This document shows positions 10,472-19,321 of a stretch of DNA of 64,000 bases, piece after piece. Positions within the stretch are counted from its first letter, which is position 1. Each line of letters starts with the position of its first letter. The DNA is from Bordetella avium (GTDB taxonomy: Bacteria > Pseudomonadota > Gammaproteobacteria > Burkholderiales > Burkholderiaceae_B), in assembly GCF_034424645.1 (NCBI RefSeq), contig NZ_CP139969.1, positions 1 to 64,000 on the forward strand. Direction: 5' to 3'. The notes beneath the pieces were generated by a model. That model was not told where the DNA came from. It saw only the letters and a program-made list of their open reading frames with translations, and searched no databases. The translations under genes and the position numbers were made by a program.

Positions 10472-13411
10472 ATGCATATGGTTGCTGGATTTTCGCGGCG
10501 TGATTTCATAAAGCTAGGCACTTTTGGCGGTATTACCGTCATGTTTGGCCGGCTGCCGACCGCCCAGGCGTTAGAGGTACATTCCGGCCAGCATTCGCAA
10601 GAATGGCTGGCGGGTGACGGCAAGGTCCGTTATCGCTGGGATGCCGTGCGTAAAGTGACGGGCGAGAAGGTCTTTGCGCGGGATTTCCGCGCGATGGATC
10701 TGCCCGGCTGGCCCAAGAGCCAGTCGCATGCTTTTTTCATCAAAGCGACCGATGTCGAGCGCGCCTTCGAGGACATTGATCTGTCCTTGCTGGGGCCCGA
10801 TTTGCAGCCCGATCGCGTGTTGTTCCATGAGGACTTGAACCGTGATGGTGTCAAGGTTCCGGAACCCCCAGACCTCGGTTTTGAGTTCTACGGCAAGAAC
10901 TTTCTCTTGCCCAAAGGCGAAACGGCGCCCCTTTATGGCCATCCCGTCGCCTTGCTGGTCTATCACGATTTCGATCGTTTCGAGGCGGCCAAGCGCATGC
11001 TGCGCTTTGAAACCAAGGTAGTCAAGTATGGCAAGGTGACCGGCCTGCGTCCGCCGCCCAACTACGGCGCGGCGCGTTATGTGCGCGTGGGCGGCGCGGC
11101 GCCTGCCGATCCGCCGGCTTTCTCGCCCATGCAGGACGCGGTGATCTGGGGCGGCTTTGATGGCGATACGCCGACCTGGCCGAGCGCAGATCCGGGCGGT
11201 ATGTTCGTGCCGCGTTCGGTGCTGCTGCCTCATCGTGGCGGCGGTGGGGTGCGCGACCCCGAGCAGGTGGCGCACGAGACCTATGAGCCGATGCGGCGTG
11301 GCATGGCGGCGGCGGCCGTGATTCAACAGGATATCGATGCCGCGCGCAAAGATCCGAAGAAGTTGGTGCTGCGGCGCGAAGCCTTCTCGCAGTCCATCGA
11401 TCCCTGTGCGATGGAGCCGGACAACGGCAATGCCTGGTATGACGCCAAGACGCGCACCCTGCATGTGCTGATTGCCGCGCAGTCGCCGTATGAGGTGGCG
11501 CGTGTGGCCGCCACGATGGTCAAGGACAACAAGCGCTTTCCGGTTGAGCGCATCGAGTTGCTGTCTGGCACCACGGTCGGCTATGGCTCCAAGGATCACT
11601 CGATTTTCCCGTTCTACACCATCGCTGCCTGTTTCTACGGCGATGGTCATCCAGTGCGTATCGCCAACGACCGCTACGAGCAGTTCCAGCTCGGCATGAA
11701 ACGCCATTCGATTGAGATGGACGTGACCATCGTGGCGGATCGCGAAAGCGGCCGCTTCGAAGTCATGAAGGGCTTCTACAACTGTAATGGCGGCGGACGG
11801 GCTAATTTTTCGTTCTCGGTGGCCCAGGTTGCGGCGACGGCCGCGCAGTCGATTTATTACTTTCCGAAGTCCGACATGGCGACGGCGGCGATTGCTTCTG
11901 CGGCGGTCGAGGCCGGCTCGATGCGTGGCTACGGCACGATTCAGGGCATGTCCATCACTGAGTTGATGGTGGATGAGGTGGCTGCTGAACTGGGCATGGA
12001 CGCGATTGAATTGCGTATGCGCAATGCCTTGCGTGCAGGCGATCCGAATACGCAGGGCGCGGTGCAATTGGGTGATCCGCGCAATGTGGAAATGCTCAAA
12101 CGAGCCAGCGAACATCCGCTTTGGCGCAATCGCGAGGCAGCCAAGAAAGCCTATGACACGGCCAATCCGGGCCGCCGCTATGGTGTGGGCTTTGCGCAGG
12201 TGCAGAAAGACTATGGCACGGGAGCCGATACCAGCGCCCTGCTGCTTGAGTTCGATGCGCAAGGCAAGGTGACGATGCGCCATTGCGTGCAGGAAATCGG
12301 AACCGGATCGACGACTGCGCAGCAGGTGATGGTGCAGCGCATTCTGGGCAAGGCGCCTGATGTCGCTATGTTTGGCGAAACCGATTTTGCGCAGTTGCCA
12401 TTGGTGAGTAATTACGAGCCGTTCACCATCACGCAGGAACAGCAGGACGAGCTGTCCAAGAATCCCTTCTGGGTGCCGTTTATCCTGCCCGCCATGAGTG
12501 CGTCGAACAGCGCGTACTTCATTGGTTTTGCCACGCGGCAGGCTGCGCAGTTCCTGCTGGAAAATGCGGTATGGCCCGCCGCGCGCGCTATTTGGAGCAG
12601 TGGTCCGGCCGGTGGTCAGATCGCCAGCGGCAATGTCACGATGGCCGATCTGCGTGTCGTGCCGGGCGGCATTGGCGGCGGTGGCATGGCGGTCATCCCG
12701 TTCGATCAAATCGCGCGCAAGGCCCATGAGATGGGGCTGGTGACAGGGGTCGCTCTGCACTGCTTCAGCCGTTGGCAATGGGCTCATGCCGATTTCGATA
12801 TTCCTGGCGTTGGTATGCGCAATCTGCCTGTGGATGCACTGGCGGTTCGCTACGGCGATGGCGCGCCGGCGGCGCTCAAACAGCGCATGACGGCGGGTGG
12901 CTACGACTACATCAAGCGCAGCAGCGTGCAGTTCCCCCCGGCTCAGCGCAATAACGCCGGGGTGACGACATACACGCCGGCGGCCTGTATCGTTGAGCTC
13001 AACGTCAACACCTTTACGGGTGAGGTGGAGATCATGCGTCATCACAGCCTGCTCGATCCGGGCACGGTGGTGGTGCCCGAGCTGGTATCGGGGCAGCAGC
13101 AAGGTGGCGTGGCCATGGGTATCGGACATGCCCTGATGGAGGAACTGCCTCTGTATGGCGATGGCCCGGGCAATGGCACATGGAACTTCAACCGCTATAC
13201 CTTGCCACGCGCCAAGAATGTCGCGGTCTGGACGCAGACGGCCGATTATCTTCCGCCGCTTTCAGAAACATCGCCCCCCAAGGGGCTGGCCGAGGTCGTG
13301 ATGATTCCGGTCGTGGCTGCGACGGGTAACGCTATTACTCACGCGATTGGCAAACGTTTCTACAGACTTCCGGTAACGCCGGACAAGATCAAGAGGGCAT
13401 TGACGACATGA
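10472..13411 (+). CDS. Xanthine oxidase-family molybdopterin-binding subunit, Tat-exported
   Basis: This 979-residue protein is the catalytic Mo subunit of an aldehyde/N-heterocycle hydroxylase. The N-terminus FSRRDFIKLGTFGG carries a twin-arginine export signal, so the enzyme should act in the periplasm. MRGYGTIQGMSITELMVDEVA corresponds to the Mo-cofactor contact region and PPKGLAEVVMIP places the catalytic glutamate at about residue 941. Domain order and Tat signal resemble the isoquinoline 1-oxidoreductase beta type rather than cytosolic xanthine dehydrogenase. The ribosome site AGAGGAG (10461-10467) serves the ATG at 10472 or 10478. The stop overlaps the next start (ATGA). The substrate cannot be deduced. 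Confidence 0.88.
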   Translation: MHMVAGFSRRDFIKLGTFGGITVMFGRLPTAQALEVHSGQHSQEWLAGDGKVRYRWDAVRKVTGEKVFARDFRAMDLPGWPKSQSHAFFIKATDVERAFEDIDLSLLGPDLQPDRVLFHEDLNRDGVKVPEPPDLGFEFYGKNFLLPKGETAPLYGHPVALLVYHDFDRFEAAKRMLRFETKVVKYGKVTGLRPPPNYGAARYVRVGGAAPADPPAFSPMQDAVIWGGFDGDTPTWPSADPGGMFVPRSVLLPHRGGGGVRDPEQVAHETYEPMRRGMAAAAVIQQDIDAARKDPKKLVLRREAFSQSIDPCAMEPDNGNAWYDAKTRTLHVLIAAQSPYEVARVAATMVKDNKRFPVERIELLSGTTVGYGSKDHSIFPFYTIAACFYGDGHPVRIANDRYEQFQLGMKRHSIEMDVTIVADRESGRFEVMKGFYNCNGGGRANFSFSVAQVAATAAQSIYYFPKSDMATAAIASAAVEAGSMRGYGTIQGMSITELMVDEVAAELGMDAIELRMRNALRAGDPNTQGAVQLGDPRNVEMLKRASEHPLWRNREAAKKAYDTANPGRRYGVGFAQVQKDYGTGADTSALLLEFDAQGKVTMRHCVQEIGTGSTTAQQVMVQRILGKAPDVAMFGETDFAQLPLVSNYEPFTITQEQQDELSKNPFWVPFILPAMSASNSAYFIGFATRQAAQFLLENAVWPAARAIWSSGPAGGQIASGNVTMADLRVVPGGIGGGGMAVIPFDQIARKAHEMGLVTGVALHCFSRWQWAHADFDIPGVGMRNLPVDALAVRYGDGAPAALKQRMTAGGYDYIKRSSVQFPPAQRNNAGVTTYTPAACIVELNVNTFTGEVEIMRHHSLLDPGTVVVPELVSGQQQGGVAMGIGHALMEELPLYGDGPGNGTWNFNRYTLPRAKNVAVWTQTADYLPPLSETSPPKGLAEVVMIPVVAATGNAITHAIGKRFYRLPVTPDKIKRALTT

Positions 13412-13953
13412 GCATCGAAAAACGGCCGCTGGCCCTGATCATCAATGGTAAGAAAGTGGGCCCGGTGAATGTGCCGGTCGGTATGCCCATGATCGACTTC
13501 CTGCATGAGTACCTCAATCTCACCGGCACCCACTTCGGCTGCGGGCAGGGCATTTGCCATGCCTGCACGGTGATGGAAGTGCGGCCTGACGGCAGCTCCG
13601 CCGATGTCCGCACCTGTATTTACGACGCGCATTTTTTCAATGGCAAGTCGATTGTCACCATTGAAGGCCATGCCAAGGTCGACGCCGAAGGCAAGGTCGA
13701 GAAACTGACGCCGGTGCAGCAGGCCTTCATCGACAATTTTTCCTTCCAGTGCGGCTATTGCACTGCGGGTTTCGTGTCGGCAAGCACGGTGTTTATTGAC
13801 CGCCTCAAGCGCGAGCCGGTCAAGCGCGCTGACCTCGAAATCGCGATCGAGGGCGCGCTCAATGACCATATCTGCCGTTGTACGGGCTATGTCCGTTACT
13901 ACGAAGCCGTCAAGGAAGTTGCCTTGGCCACACCTGGCTGCGTGAAAGAATGA
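13408..13953 (+). CDS. [2Fe-2S] subunit of the molybdenum hydroxylase
   Basis: This 181-residue subunit carries two iron-sulfur clusters that move electrons from the Mo site to the cytochrome. The plant-ferredoxin-type cluster uses Cys45, Cys50, Cys53 (GCGQGICHAC) and Cys70; the second uses Cys115, Cys118 (FQCGYC) and Cys156, Cys158 (ICRCTGYVRYYEA). It has no signal peptide and would be carried across the membrane folded with the Tat-bearing large subunit. Its start overlaps the large-subunit stop and its stop overlaps the cytochrome start, a pattern of translational coupling. Confidence 0.93.
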   Translation: MSIEKRPLALIINGKKVGPVNVPVGMPMIDFLHEYLNLTGTHFGCGQGICHACTVMEVRPDGSSADVRTCIYDAHFFNGKSIVTIEGHAKVDAEGKVEKLTPVQQAFIDNFSFQCGYCTAGFVSASTVFIDRLKREPVKRADLEIAIEGALNDHICRCTGYVRYYEAVKEVALATPGCVKE

Positions 13954-15260
13954 GGGAGCGGACCGTGAAAAAACATGGCTTGCGCAATACCTTTTTGGGG
14001 ATTGTGGCCGTAGTCATCGTGTTGGGGCTGGCCGTGCTGTTTGGCGCGTTCCGGTCTTCCAGCGTGGCGCCTGGCGTAGATCAACCCTTGACCGACGCGC
14101 AGATGCAAGAGCTGCGGCCGCGCGGCCAGGAACTGGCGTTGGCGGGCGATTGCTTCGGCTGTCACTCCAAACCCCAGGGCCCGCGCGCTGCCGGGGGCGT
14201 GCCTATCGACACGCCTTTCGGTACGCTGTATTCGACCAACATCACGCCCGACCCCACCTATGGCATCGGCAAATACACGCGGGCGGATTTCCACCGCGTG
14301 TTGCGTGACGGCATTGCACCGGGCGGGCGCAATCTCTACCCGGCTATGCCTTTCGTGTTCACGCATATCACGCGGCCCGAGGATATCGACGCCCTGTATG
14401 CCTATATGATGAGCCTGCCGCCCATTCCGGAGCCTAACAAGGCGAATACCGGCGTGTATGAGTTCCCGGTACGGCCCTTCATGAACTTCTGGACCTTGCT
14501 CAACTTCCCGGATCGTCAGCCGCCGTCGAATCCTGAGCGTTCGGCCCAGTGGTTGCGCGGTGCCTATCTGGTGGAAGGCCTGGGTCACTGCGCGGCCTGC
14601 CATACGCCCCGTAATGCCATGATGGGTGTCGATTTTTCGCGTTCGCTGGAAGGCGGCCAGAAAATCGACGGCATCGACGTGCCCAACATCACGGCAGAAA
14701 ATCTCAGCAAGCGAGGTTTCGATCAGGCCTTGTTGAGCAAGTATCTGCGCACGGGCATCTCGCCTCAAGGCACCTCCTTTGCCGGCATGCATACGGTGAC
14801 GCACTTCTCGACCAGCCTGATGGCGCGTGACGATGTCGATGCAATCGCTACCTATCTGCTGACCGGCAAGGACGGCAAGATCGCCCCGCCGCCTCCGCCC
14901 CCTGCCCCGCTGTCCATCGCGTCGGAAGAGCGTTTGCAGCCGGGCCGTTGGGCGTATATGTCGGCTTGCGCAGGCTGCCACGGCGCCGATGGCAAGGGTA
15001 TTCCCAATGTGGCGCCCGCCATGCTGGGCAACAGCACGGTGGCGATGTCCAGCCCCGACAATCTGCTCACGGTGGCCTTGCATGGGATTCCCATCCAGAC
15101 CTTTCCGGGCGGCCAGCGCATGTATGCCATGCCAGGCTTTGCCGGCAAGCTGAGCGATGACGAGATGGCCGCTTTGGCGACTTGGATGCGTGCGCAATGG
15201 GGCGGACAGGCGCAGCCTGTGACGCCGCAGCAGGTTAAGGCACTGTCAGCAACGAAGTAA
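13950..15260 (+). CDS. Membrane-anchored triheme cytochrome c
   Basis: This protein is the likely electron acceptor of the preceding hydroxylase. It has an N-terminal hydrophobic anchor (about residues 12-34) and three c-type heme sites: CFGCH at 68-72, CAACH near 214-218 and CAGCH near 340-344. This is the layout of the cytochrome subunit of membrane-bound alcohol/aldehyde dehydrogenase complexes. The ATG at 13950 overlaps the previous stop; a GTG at 13965 has a better ribosome site (GGGAG, seven bases upstream) and would remove five residues. It is the last gene of the operon and is followed by a strong terminator. Confidence 0.9.
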   Translation: MRERTVKKHGLRNTFLGIVAVVIVLGLAVLFGAFRSSSVAPGVDQPLTDAQMQELRPRGQELALAGDCFGCHSKPQGPRAAGGVPIDTPFGTLYSTNITPDPTYGIGKYTRADFHRVLRDGIAPGGRNLYPAMPFVFTHITRPEDIDALYAYMMSLPPIPEPNKANTGVYEFPVRPFMNFWTLLNFPDRQPPSNPERSAQWLRGAYLVEGLGHCAACHTPRNAMMGVDFSRSLEGGQKIDGIDVPNITAENLSKRGFDQALLSKYLRTGISPQGTSFAGMHTVTHFSTSLMARDDVDAIATYLLTGKDGKIAPPPPPPAPLSIASEERLQPGRWAYMSACAGCHGADGKGIPNVAPAMLGNSTVAMSSPDNLLTVALHGIPIQTFPGGQRMYAMPGFAGKLSDDEMAALATWMRAQWGGQAQPVTPQQVKALSATK

Positions 15261-15283
15261 CACCGAGGCGCTTGCGGTGACGG

Positions 15284-15323
15284 CACCCCAGATCTGGCTA
15301 ATTGTCCGGATCTGGGGTGTTTT
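15284..15323 (+). terminator. Rho-independent terminator after the cytochrome c gene
   Basis: CACCCCAGATC (15284-15294) pairs perfectly with GATCTGGGGTG (15309-15319), followed by TTTT (15320-15323). It ends the molybdenum hydroxylase operon. The stretch from 15324 to 15462 holds nothing recognisable. Confidence 0.9.
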
Positions 15324-15462
15324 GCATGGGGCGGGGTGATCCATTGCCCAAGCCCTCACCCAGATCGGTGGCCTATGCCGCCGCTTTCCCACGTAACGAG
15401 CAGCCCGAGGATCACGAGCGCCGCGTTTGTGACGAAGACGCCTCGTCTCCTAGAGCGGTGAT

Positions 15463-15747
15463 TCAGTGCTGCGCGAAATGTTTGAAGCGACGGCCGCCGT
15501 CTTCACGGCGCGACTCCAGTTCGGTAACGCTTGCCGCAGGCGGGCCGCGCCGCATCCACTCCAGCATGTGATCGACCTGGTCGGGAGAGCCCTGCACCAT
15601 GGCTTGTACGGTGCCGTTTTCCATGTTTTGCACCCAGCCCGTCACACCCAGCATATGGGCGCGGCGCACGGTGGCGTGGCGGTAGCCTACGCCCTGGACT
15701 TTGCCGTGGACGATGATGAACAGGGTTTCGATATTGGGGTCTTGCAT
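15463..15747 (-). CDS. acyP: Acylphosphatase
   Basis: The 94-residue protein hydrolyses acyl phosphates such as acetyl phosphate or carbamoyl phosphate. It has the family signatures GKVQGVGYRHATVRRA, with catalytic Arg23, and GWVQNMENGTV, with catalytic Asn41. The ATG at 15747 has a ribosome site AGAGGAA six bases upstream; in-frame TTG and CTG codons just before it lie too close to that site to be starts. It stands alone, between a terminator and the divergent lldD-like gene. Confidence 0.93.
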   Translation of the reverse strand: MQDPNIETLFIIVHGKVQGVGYRHATVRRAHMLGVTGWVQNMENGTVQAMVQGSPDQVDHMLEWMRRGPPAASVTELESRREDGGRRFKHFAQH

Positions 15748-15920
15748 CAGCAATTCCTCTGAGGCGCGATGAGTATCAGCGCATTATTATCGAGGCATAA
15801 GCCCCCGCTGGGCTGAACAATCGGCCGTGGGATCGCCGTCGTATACTTCCCTCGCTGCTGGGATGGCCCCGCAGACGTTTTTGCGGTGCGCCCAAGCCGC
15901 GCTTTTCCCCCTTTGCACTT

Positions 15921-17084
15921 ATGAGCCAGAATCTCTCCACGATGACCTGCATCGAAGATTTGCGTGTCGTGGCGCAACGCCGTGTGCCGCGCATGTTCTA
16001 CGACTACGCCGATTCCGGCGCCTGGACCGAGGGGACCTACCGGGCCAACGAGAGCGATTTCCAGAAGATCAAGCTGCGCCAGCGCGTGGCGGTGGACATG
16101 GAGGGCCGTTCGCTGGCCACTACGATGGCGGGTATGGACGTGAAGATGCCGGTGGCCCTGGCGCCCACGGGTCTGACGGGTATGCAGCACGCGGATGGCG
16201 AAATCCTGGCCGCCCAGGCGGCTGCCGAATTTGGCGTGCCCTTCACCTTGTCCACCATGAGCATCTGCTCGATCGAAGATGTGGCGCAGGCTACGCAAAA
16301 GCCCTTCTGGTTTCAGTTGTATGTGATGCGCGACCGGGAGTTCGCCGCCAATCTGATCGATCGCGCCAAGGCGGCGGGATGCTCGGCTCTGGTGCTGACG
16401 CTCGATCTGCAAATTCTCGGGCAGCGCCACAAAGACATCAAAAACGGTCTGTCGGCCCCGCCCAAGCCGACCTTGCGCAATCTGATGAACCTGGCGCTCA
16501 AACCGCGCTGGTGCATGGGCATGCTGGGCACCCGGCGGCGCACTTTTGGCAATATCGTCGGCCATGCCAAGGGCGTTAAAGATCTGTCTTCGCTGTCTTC
16601 CTGGACAGCAGAACAGTTTGATCCCCGATTGAGCTGGGATGATGTGGCCTGGATCAAGGAGCGCTGGGGCGGCAAGCTGATTCTCAAGGGCATTCTCGAT
16701 GCCGAGGACGCGCGTGCGGCGCTGTCGTCCGGAGCGGATGCGCTGGTAGTCAGTAATCACGGTGGTCGTCAGCTCGATGGCGCCCTGTCCACTATCGAGG
16801 TGCTGCCGTCCATCGTGAGCGAAGTCGGCTCCCGCATGGAGGTCTGGCTTGATAGCGGCGTGCGTTCCGGCCAGGACGTGCTCAAGGCGGTGGCGTTGGG
16901 CGCACGCGGCACCATGATAGGCCGCGCCTTCTTGTACGGCCTGGGCGCCTATGGCCGGGCAGGCGTGACGCGCGCGCTGGAAATTATCTACAAAGAGGCC
17001 GACATCACGATGGCGCTGTGCGGTCGCAAGCATATTTCGCAGATCGACCACAGCATTCTGGTGCCCGGCAGCTATCCCACCTGA
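15921..17084 (+). CDS. lldD: FMN-dependent alpha-hydroxy-acid (L-lactate) dehydrogenase
   Basis: The 387-residue protein belongs to the FMN alpha-hydroxy-acid dehydrogenase family, which oxidises L-lactate or related acids at the membrane. It shows the N-terminal FYDYADSGAWTEGTYRANES, the FMN-binding stretch LAPTGLTGMQHADGE, FWFQLYVMRDR, the catalytic histidine in SNHGGRQLDG (about residue 280) and the phosphate-binding GARGTMIGRAFLYGLGA. Length and motifs fit LldD, but mandelate or other hydroxy-acid dehydrogenases share them, so the substrate is probable rather than proven. No lactate permease or lldR is adjacent. Confidence 0.85.
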   Translation: MSQNLSTMTCIEDLRVVAQRRVPRMFYDYADSGAWTEGTYRANESDFQKIKLRQRVAVDMEGRSLATTMAGMDVKMPVALAPTGLTGMQHADGEILAAQAAAEFGVPFTLSTMSICSIEDVAQATQKPFWFQLYVMRDREFAANLIDRAKAAGCSALVLTLDLQILGQRHKDIKNGLSAPPKPTLRNLMNLALKPRWCMGMLGTRRRTFGNIVGHAKGVKDLSSLSSWTAEQFDPRLSWDDVAWIKERWGGKLILKGILDAEDARAALSSGADALVVSNHGGRQLDGALSTIEVLPSIVSEVGSRMEVWLDSGVRSGQDVLKAVALGARGTMIGRAFLYGLGAYGRAGVTRALEIIYKEADITMALCGRKHISQIDHSILVPGSYPT

Positions 17085-17155
17085 TCGCGGCTTGGCGCAA
17101 AGATCGCAAAATCTGCAAAACGGGGGCGGCTAAGGTTGGGGTTCAGGAGCTGTGC

Positions 17156-17995
17156 ATGAAACCGAGTACCCGATCGCAATACGCCGCCCGTCTTGAACCC
17201 GTGCTGCAGTGGCTGGCCCGTCACCCTCAGGCGACACCTGATTTGTATCGCCTGGCGGAACTGGCCTGTCTCTCGCCCTTTCATTTTCATCGTGTCTATC
17301 GGGCCTTGATGGGCGAGACGGTCAGCGACACCGCGCAGCGCATGCGCATGCAACGCGCTGCCCTCGAACTGACCCGAGGGCAGGATGATCTGAGCCGGGT
17401 CGCGCAACGCGCGGGTTATCAATCTCTGGCCTCGTTCACCCGCGCGTTCAGCGCGAGTTATGGCGCGCCGCCCGGACGGTATCGCGCACAGCACCTCCTG
17501 AAACGTTCAACCAGGGAGTCTGTCATGTATTCCGTCAATCTTGTTTCCTATCCCGGCCTGACGCTGACCGCCCTGCCTCACCAGGGCGATTACCAGCGCA
17601 TAGGCGAGAGCTTCGACCGCCTGGCTTTGCTGGCCGTCAATCAGGGTTTGATTGCTCCGCATGCCGAGTCCGGCCCCTGGATCGGGGTCTATTACGACGA
17701 TCCCCGACAGGTCGAGACCGGCCGATTGCGTTCCCATGCCTGCGTGGCGTCGATGGGCGCGCCAGGCGATCCGCTGCAAACACTGGTCATTCCCGCCATG
17801 CGCTGTGGCGTTGTGGAGTACCTGGGACCCTACACCGAGATTGACCATGCCTATGACTGGATGTTCTCGGAGTGGCTGCCCGCCAGCGGCGAAGAGCCGC
17901 TGGATTTCCCGATGTTCGAGGAATACGCCAACGACCCGAAGACAACACCAGCGGCAGCATTGCTGACACGCATTTATCTGCCATTGCGGGCCTGA
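17156..17995 (+). CDS. AraC-family regulator with GyrI-like effector domain
   Basis: The 279-residue protein has an N-terminal AraC DNA-binding domain (about 10-115) with two helix-turn-helix units (LYRLAELACLSPFHFHRVYRA and LSRVAQRAGYQSLASFTRAFSA), then a GyrI-like small-molecule-binding domain (about 125-279). This is the Rob/SoxS-GyrI arrangement seen in regulators of drug or stress responses. The ATG at 17156 is preceded by CAGGAG; longer in-frame extensions would run into lldD. It follows lldD by 71 bases and is convergent with codA. The target genes are not evident. Confidence 0.88.
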   Translation: MKPSTRSQYAARLEPVLQWLARHPQATPDLYRLAELACLSPFHFHRVYRALMGETVSDTAQRMRMQRAALELTRGQDDLSRVAQRAGYQSLASFTRAFSASYGAPPGRYRAQHLLKRSTRESVMYSVNLVSYPGLTLTALPHQGDYQRIGESFDRLALLAVNQGLIAPHAESGPWIGVYYDDPRQVETGRLRSHACVASMGAPGDPLQTLVIPAMRCGVVEYLGPYTEIDHAYDWMFSEWLPASGEEPLDFPMFEEYANDPKTTPAAALLTRIYLPLRA

Positions 17996-18028
17996 TCGGG
18001 CAAGGGGTTCGGCGGGACTCGCTGGGTG

Positions 18029-19306
18029 TCAGCGCTGAATCTGAAAATCCACGCTGTCGGGGCGTCCTGGCAGATGCAGGCTGGCGCGCGCCGGCGGTGT
18101 GGTGGCGATGATGCGGCCAGCGCGCAGCACGGCCAGGCGCGTGGCGCGCAGGCGCAGGGCCTCGACCGGGTCGCGGGCTTGCAGTAGCACCAGATCGGCG
18201 CGCTTGCCCACCTCCAGGCCGATATCCGTCAGGCCGAGGATAGCGGCCGGGGTGGTGGTCACGGCGTCAAAGCAGGCGCGCATGGCATCCCGCCCCGTCA
18301 TTTGCGCGACATGCAGGCCCATGTGGGCCACTTCCAGCATGTCGCCGCTGCCCAGGCTGTACCAGGGGTCCATCACGCAATCGTGGCCGAAAGCCACCGG
18401 AATGCCGGCGGCCAGCAGTTCGGGCACGCGGGTCATGCCGCGGCGTTTGGGATAGCTGTCGTGACGGCCTTGCAGCGTGATGTTGATGAGCGGATTGGCA
18501 ATGGCCGATACGCCGGCTTCGCGCATCAGGGGCAGTAGTTTGGACACGTAGTAGTTGTCCATCGAGTGCATCGATGACAGGTGTGAGCCCGTGACACGGC
18601 CTTGCAGGCCCAGGCGCTGGCTTTGGAAGGCCAGGCTTTCGATGTGGCGCGAGAGCGGGTCGTCGCTTTCGTCGCAGTGCATATCAACACGCAGACCGCG
18701 CTCGGCGGCCAGTTCACAGAGAATGCGCACCGATTCAGCGCCGTCGGCCATGGTGCGTTCAAAGTGGGGAATGCCGCCCACGACATCCACGCCCATGTCG
18801 AGCGCACGGGTCAGGTTGGCCAGTGCATTAGGCGAGCGCAGCAGTCCGTCCTGCGGAAAGGCCACCAGTTGCAGGTCCAGATAGGGTTTGACCCGTTCTC
18901 GCACGTTTAGCAGCGCCTCCACGGCCAGCAGCCGCGGATCGCAGACATCGACGTGGCTGCGGATGGCCAGCAGGCCGCGGGCGACGGCCCAGTCGCAATA
19001 GGCCATTGCACGTTCAACCAGCGCTTCCTGGGTGAGCAGCGGCTTGAGTTCCCCCCATAGCGCGATGCCTTCGAGCAGGGTGCCGGATTGGTTCACGCGC
19101 GGCAGTCCGTAGGACAGCGTCGAATCCATGTGGAAATGGGCATCCACAAACGGCGTGGTGACGAGCTGGCCGGCCGCGTCCAGGGTCTCGCCTGCATCGG
19201 CGGCCAGATTGGGGGCGATGGCCGCGATACGGCCGTTTTCGATGCCGATGTCCAGCGGACCGCGTCCGTCGGGGAGCATGGCATTGCGGATAATCAGATC
19301 AAACAT
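18029..19306 (-). CDS. codA: Cytosine deaminase (CodA-like amidohydrolase)
   Basis: The 425-residue protein converts cytosine to uracil and ammonia if it is a true CodA. Metal and catalytic residues align with the E. coli enzyme at an offset of four: His57 and His59 (DAHFHMD), His210 and Glu213 (HCDESDD), His242 (GSHLSSM) and Asp309 (GHDCVMDPW). The segment NPLINITLQGRHDSYPKRRG is very close to E. coli CodA. It is the last gene of a five-gene unit behind a BMP-type ABC importer, 15 bases after the permease, suggesting uptake and deamination of cytosine or a related base. Related deaminases act on isocytosine or 5-methylcytosine, so the substrate is likely but unproven. Confidence 0.87.
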   Translation of the reverse strand: MFDLIIRNAMLPDGRGPLDIGIENGRIAAIAPNLAADAGETLDAAGQLVTTPFVDAHFHMDSTLSYGLPRVNQSGTLLEGIALWGELKPLLTQEALVERAMAYCDWAVARGLLAIRSHVDVCDPRLLAVEALLNVRERVKPYLDLQLVAFPQDGLLRSPNALANLTRALDMGVDVVGGIPHFERTMADGAESVRILCELAAERGLRVDMHCDESDDPLSRHIESLAFQSQRLGLQGRVTGSHLSSMHSMDNYYVSKLLPLMREAGVSAIANPLINITLQGRHDSYPKRRGMTRVPELLAAGIPVAFGHDCVMDPWYSLGSGDMLEVAHMGLHVAQMTGRDAMRACFDAVTTTPAAILGLTDIGLEVGKRADLVLLQARDPVEALRLRATRLAVLRAGRIIATTPPARASLHLPGRPDSVDFQIQR

Positions 19307-19321
19307 GGGATGTCCTTGAAA

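Noticed and set aside
10468..10503. Short frame starting at ATG 10468, overlapping the start of the molybdenum large subunit
   Set aside because: The AGAGGAG ribosome site abuts this ATG with no spacing, while the large-subunit ATGs at 10472 and 10478 are correctly spaced. It is probably not translated.
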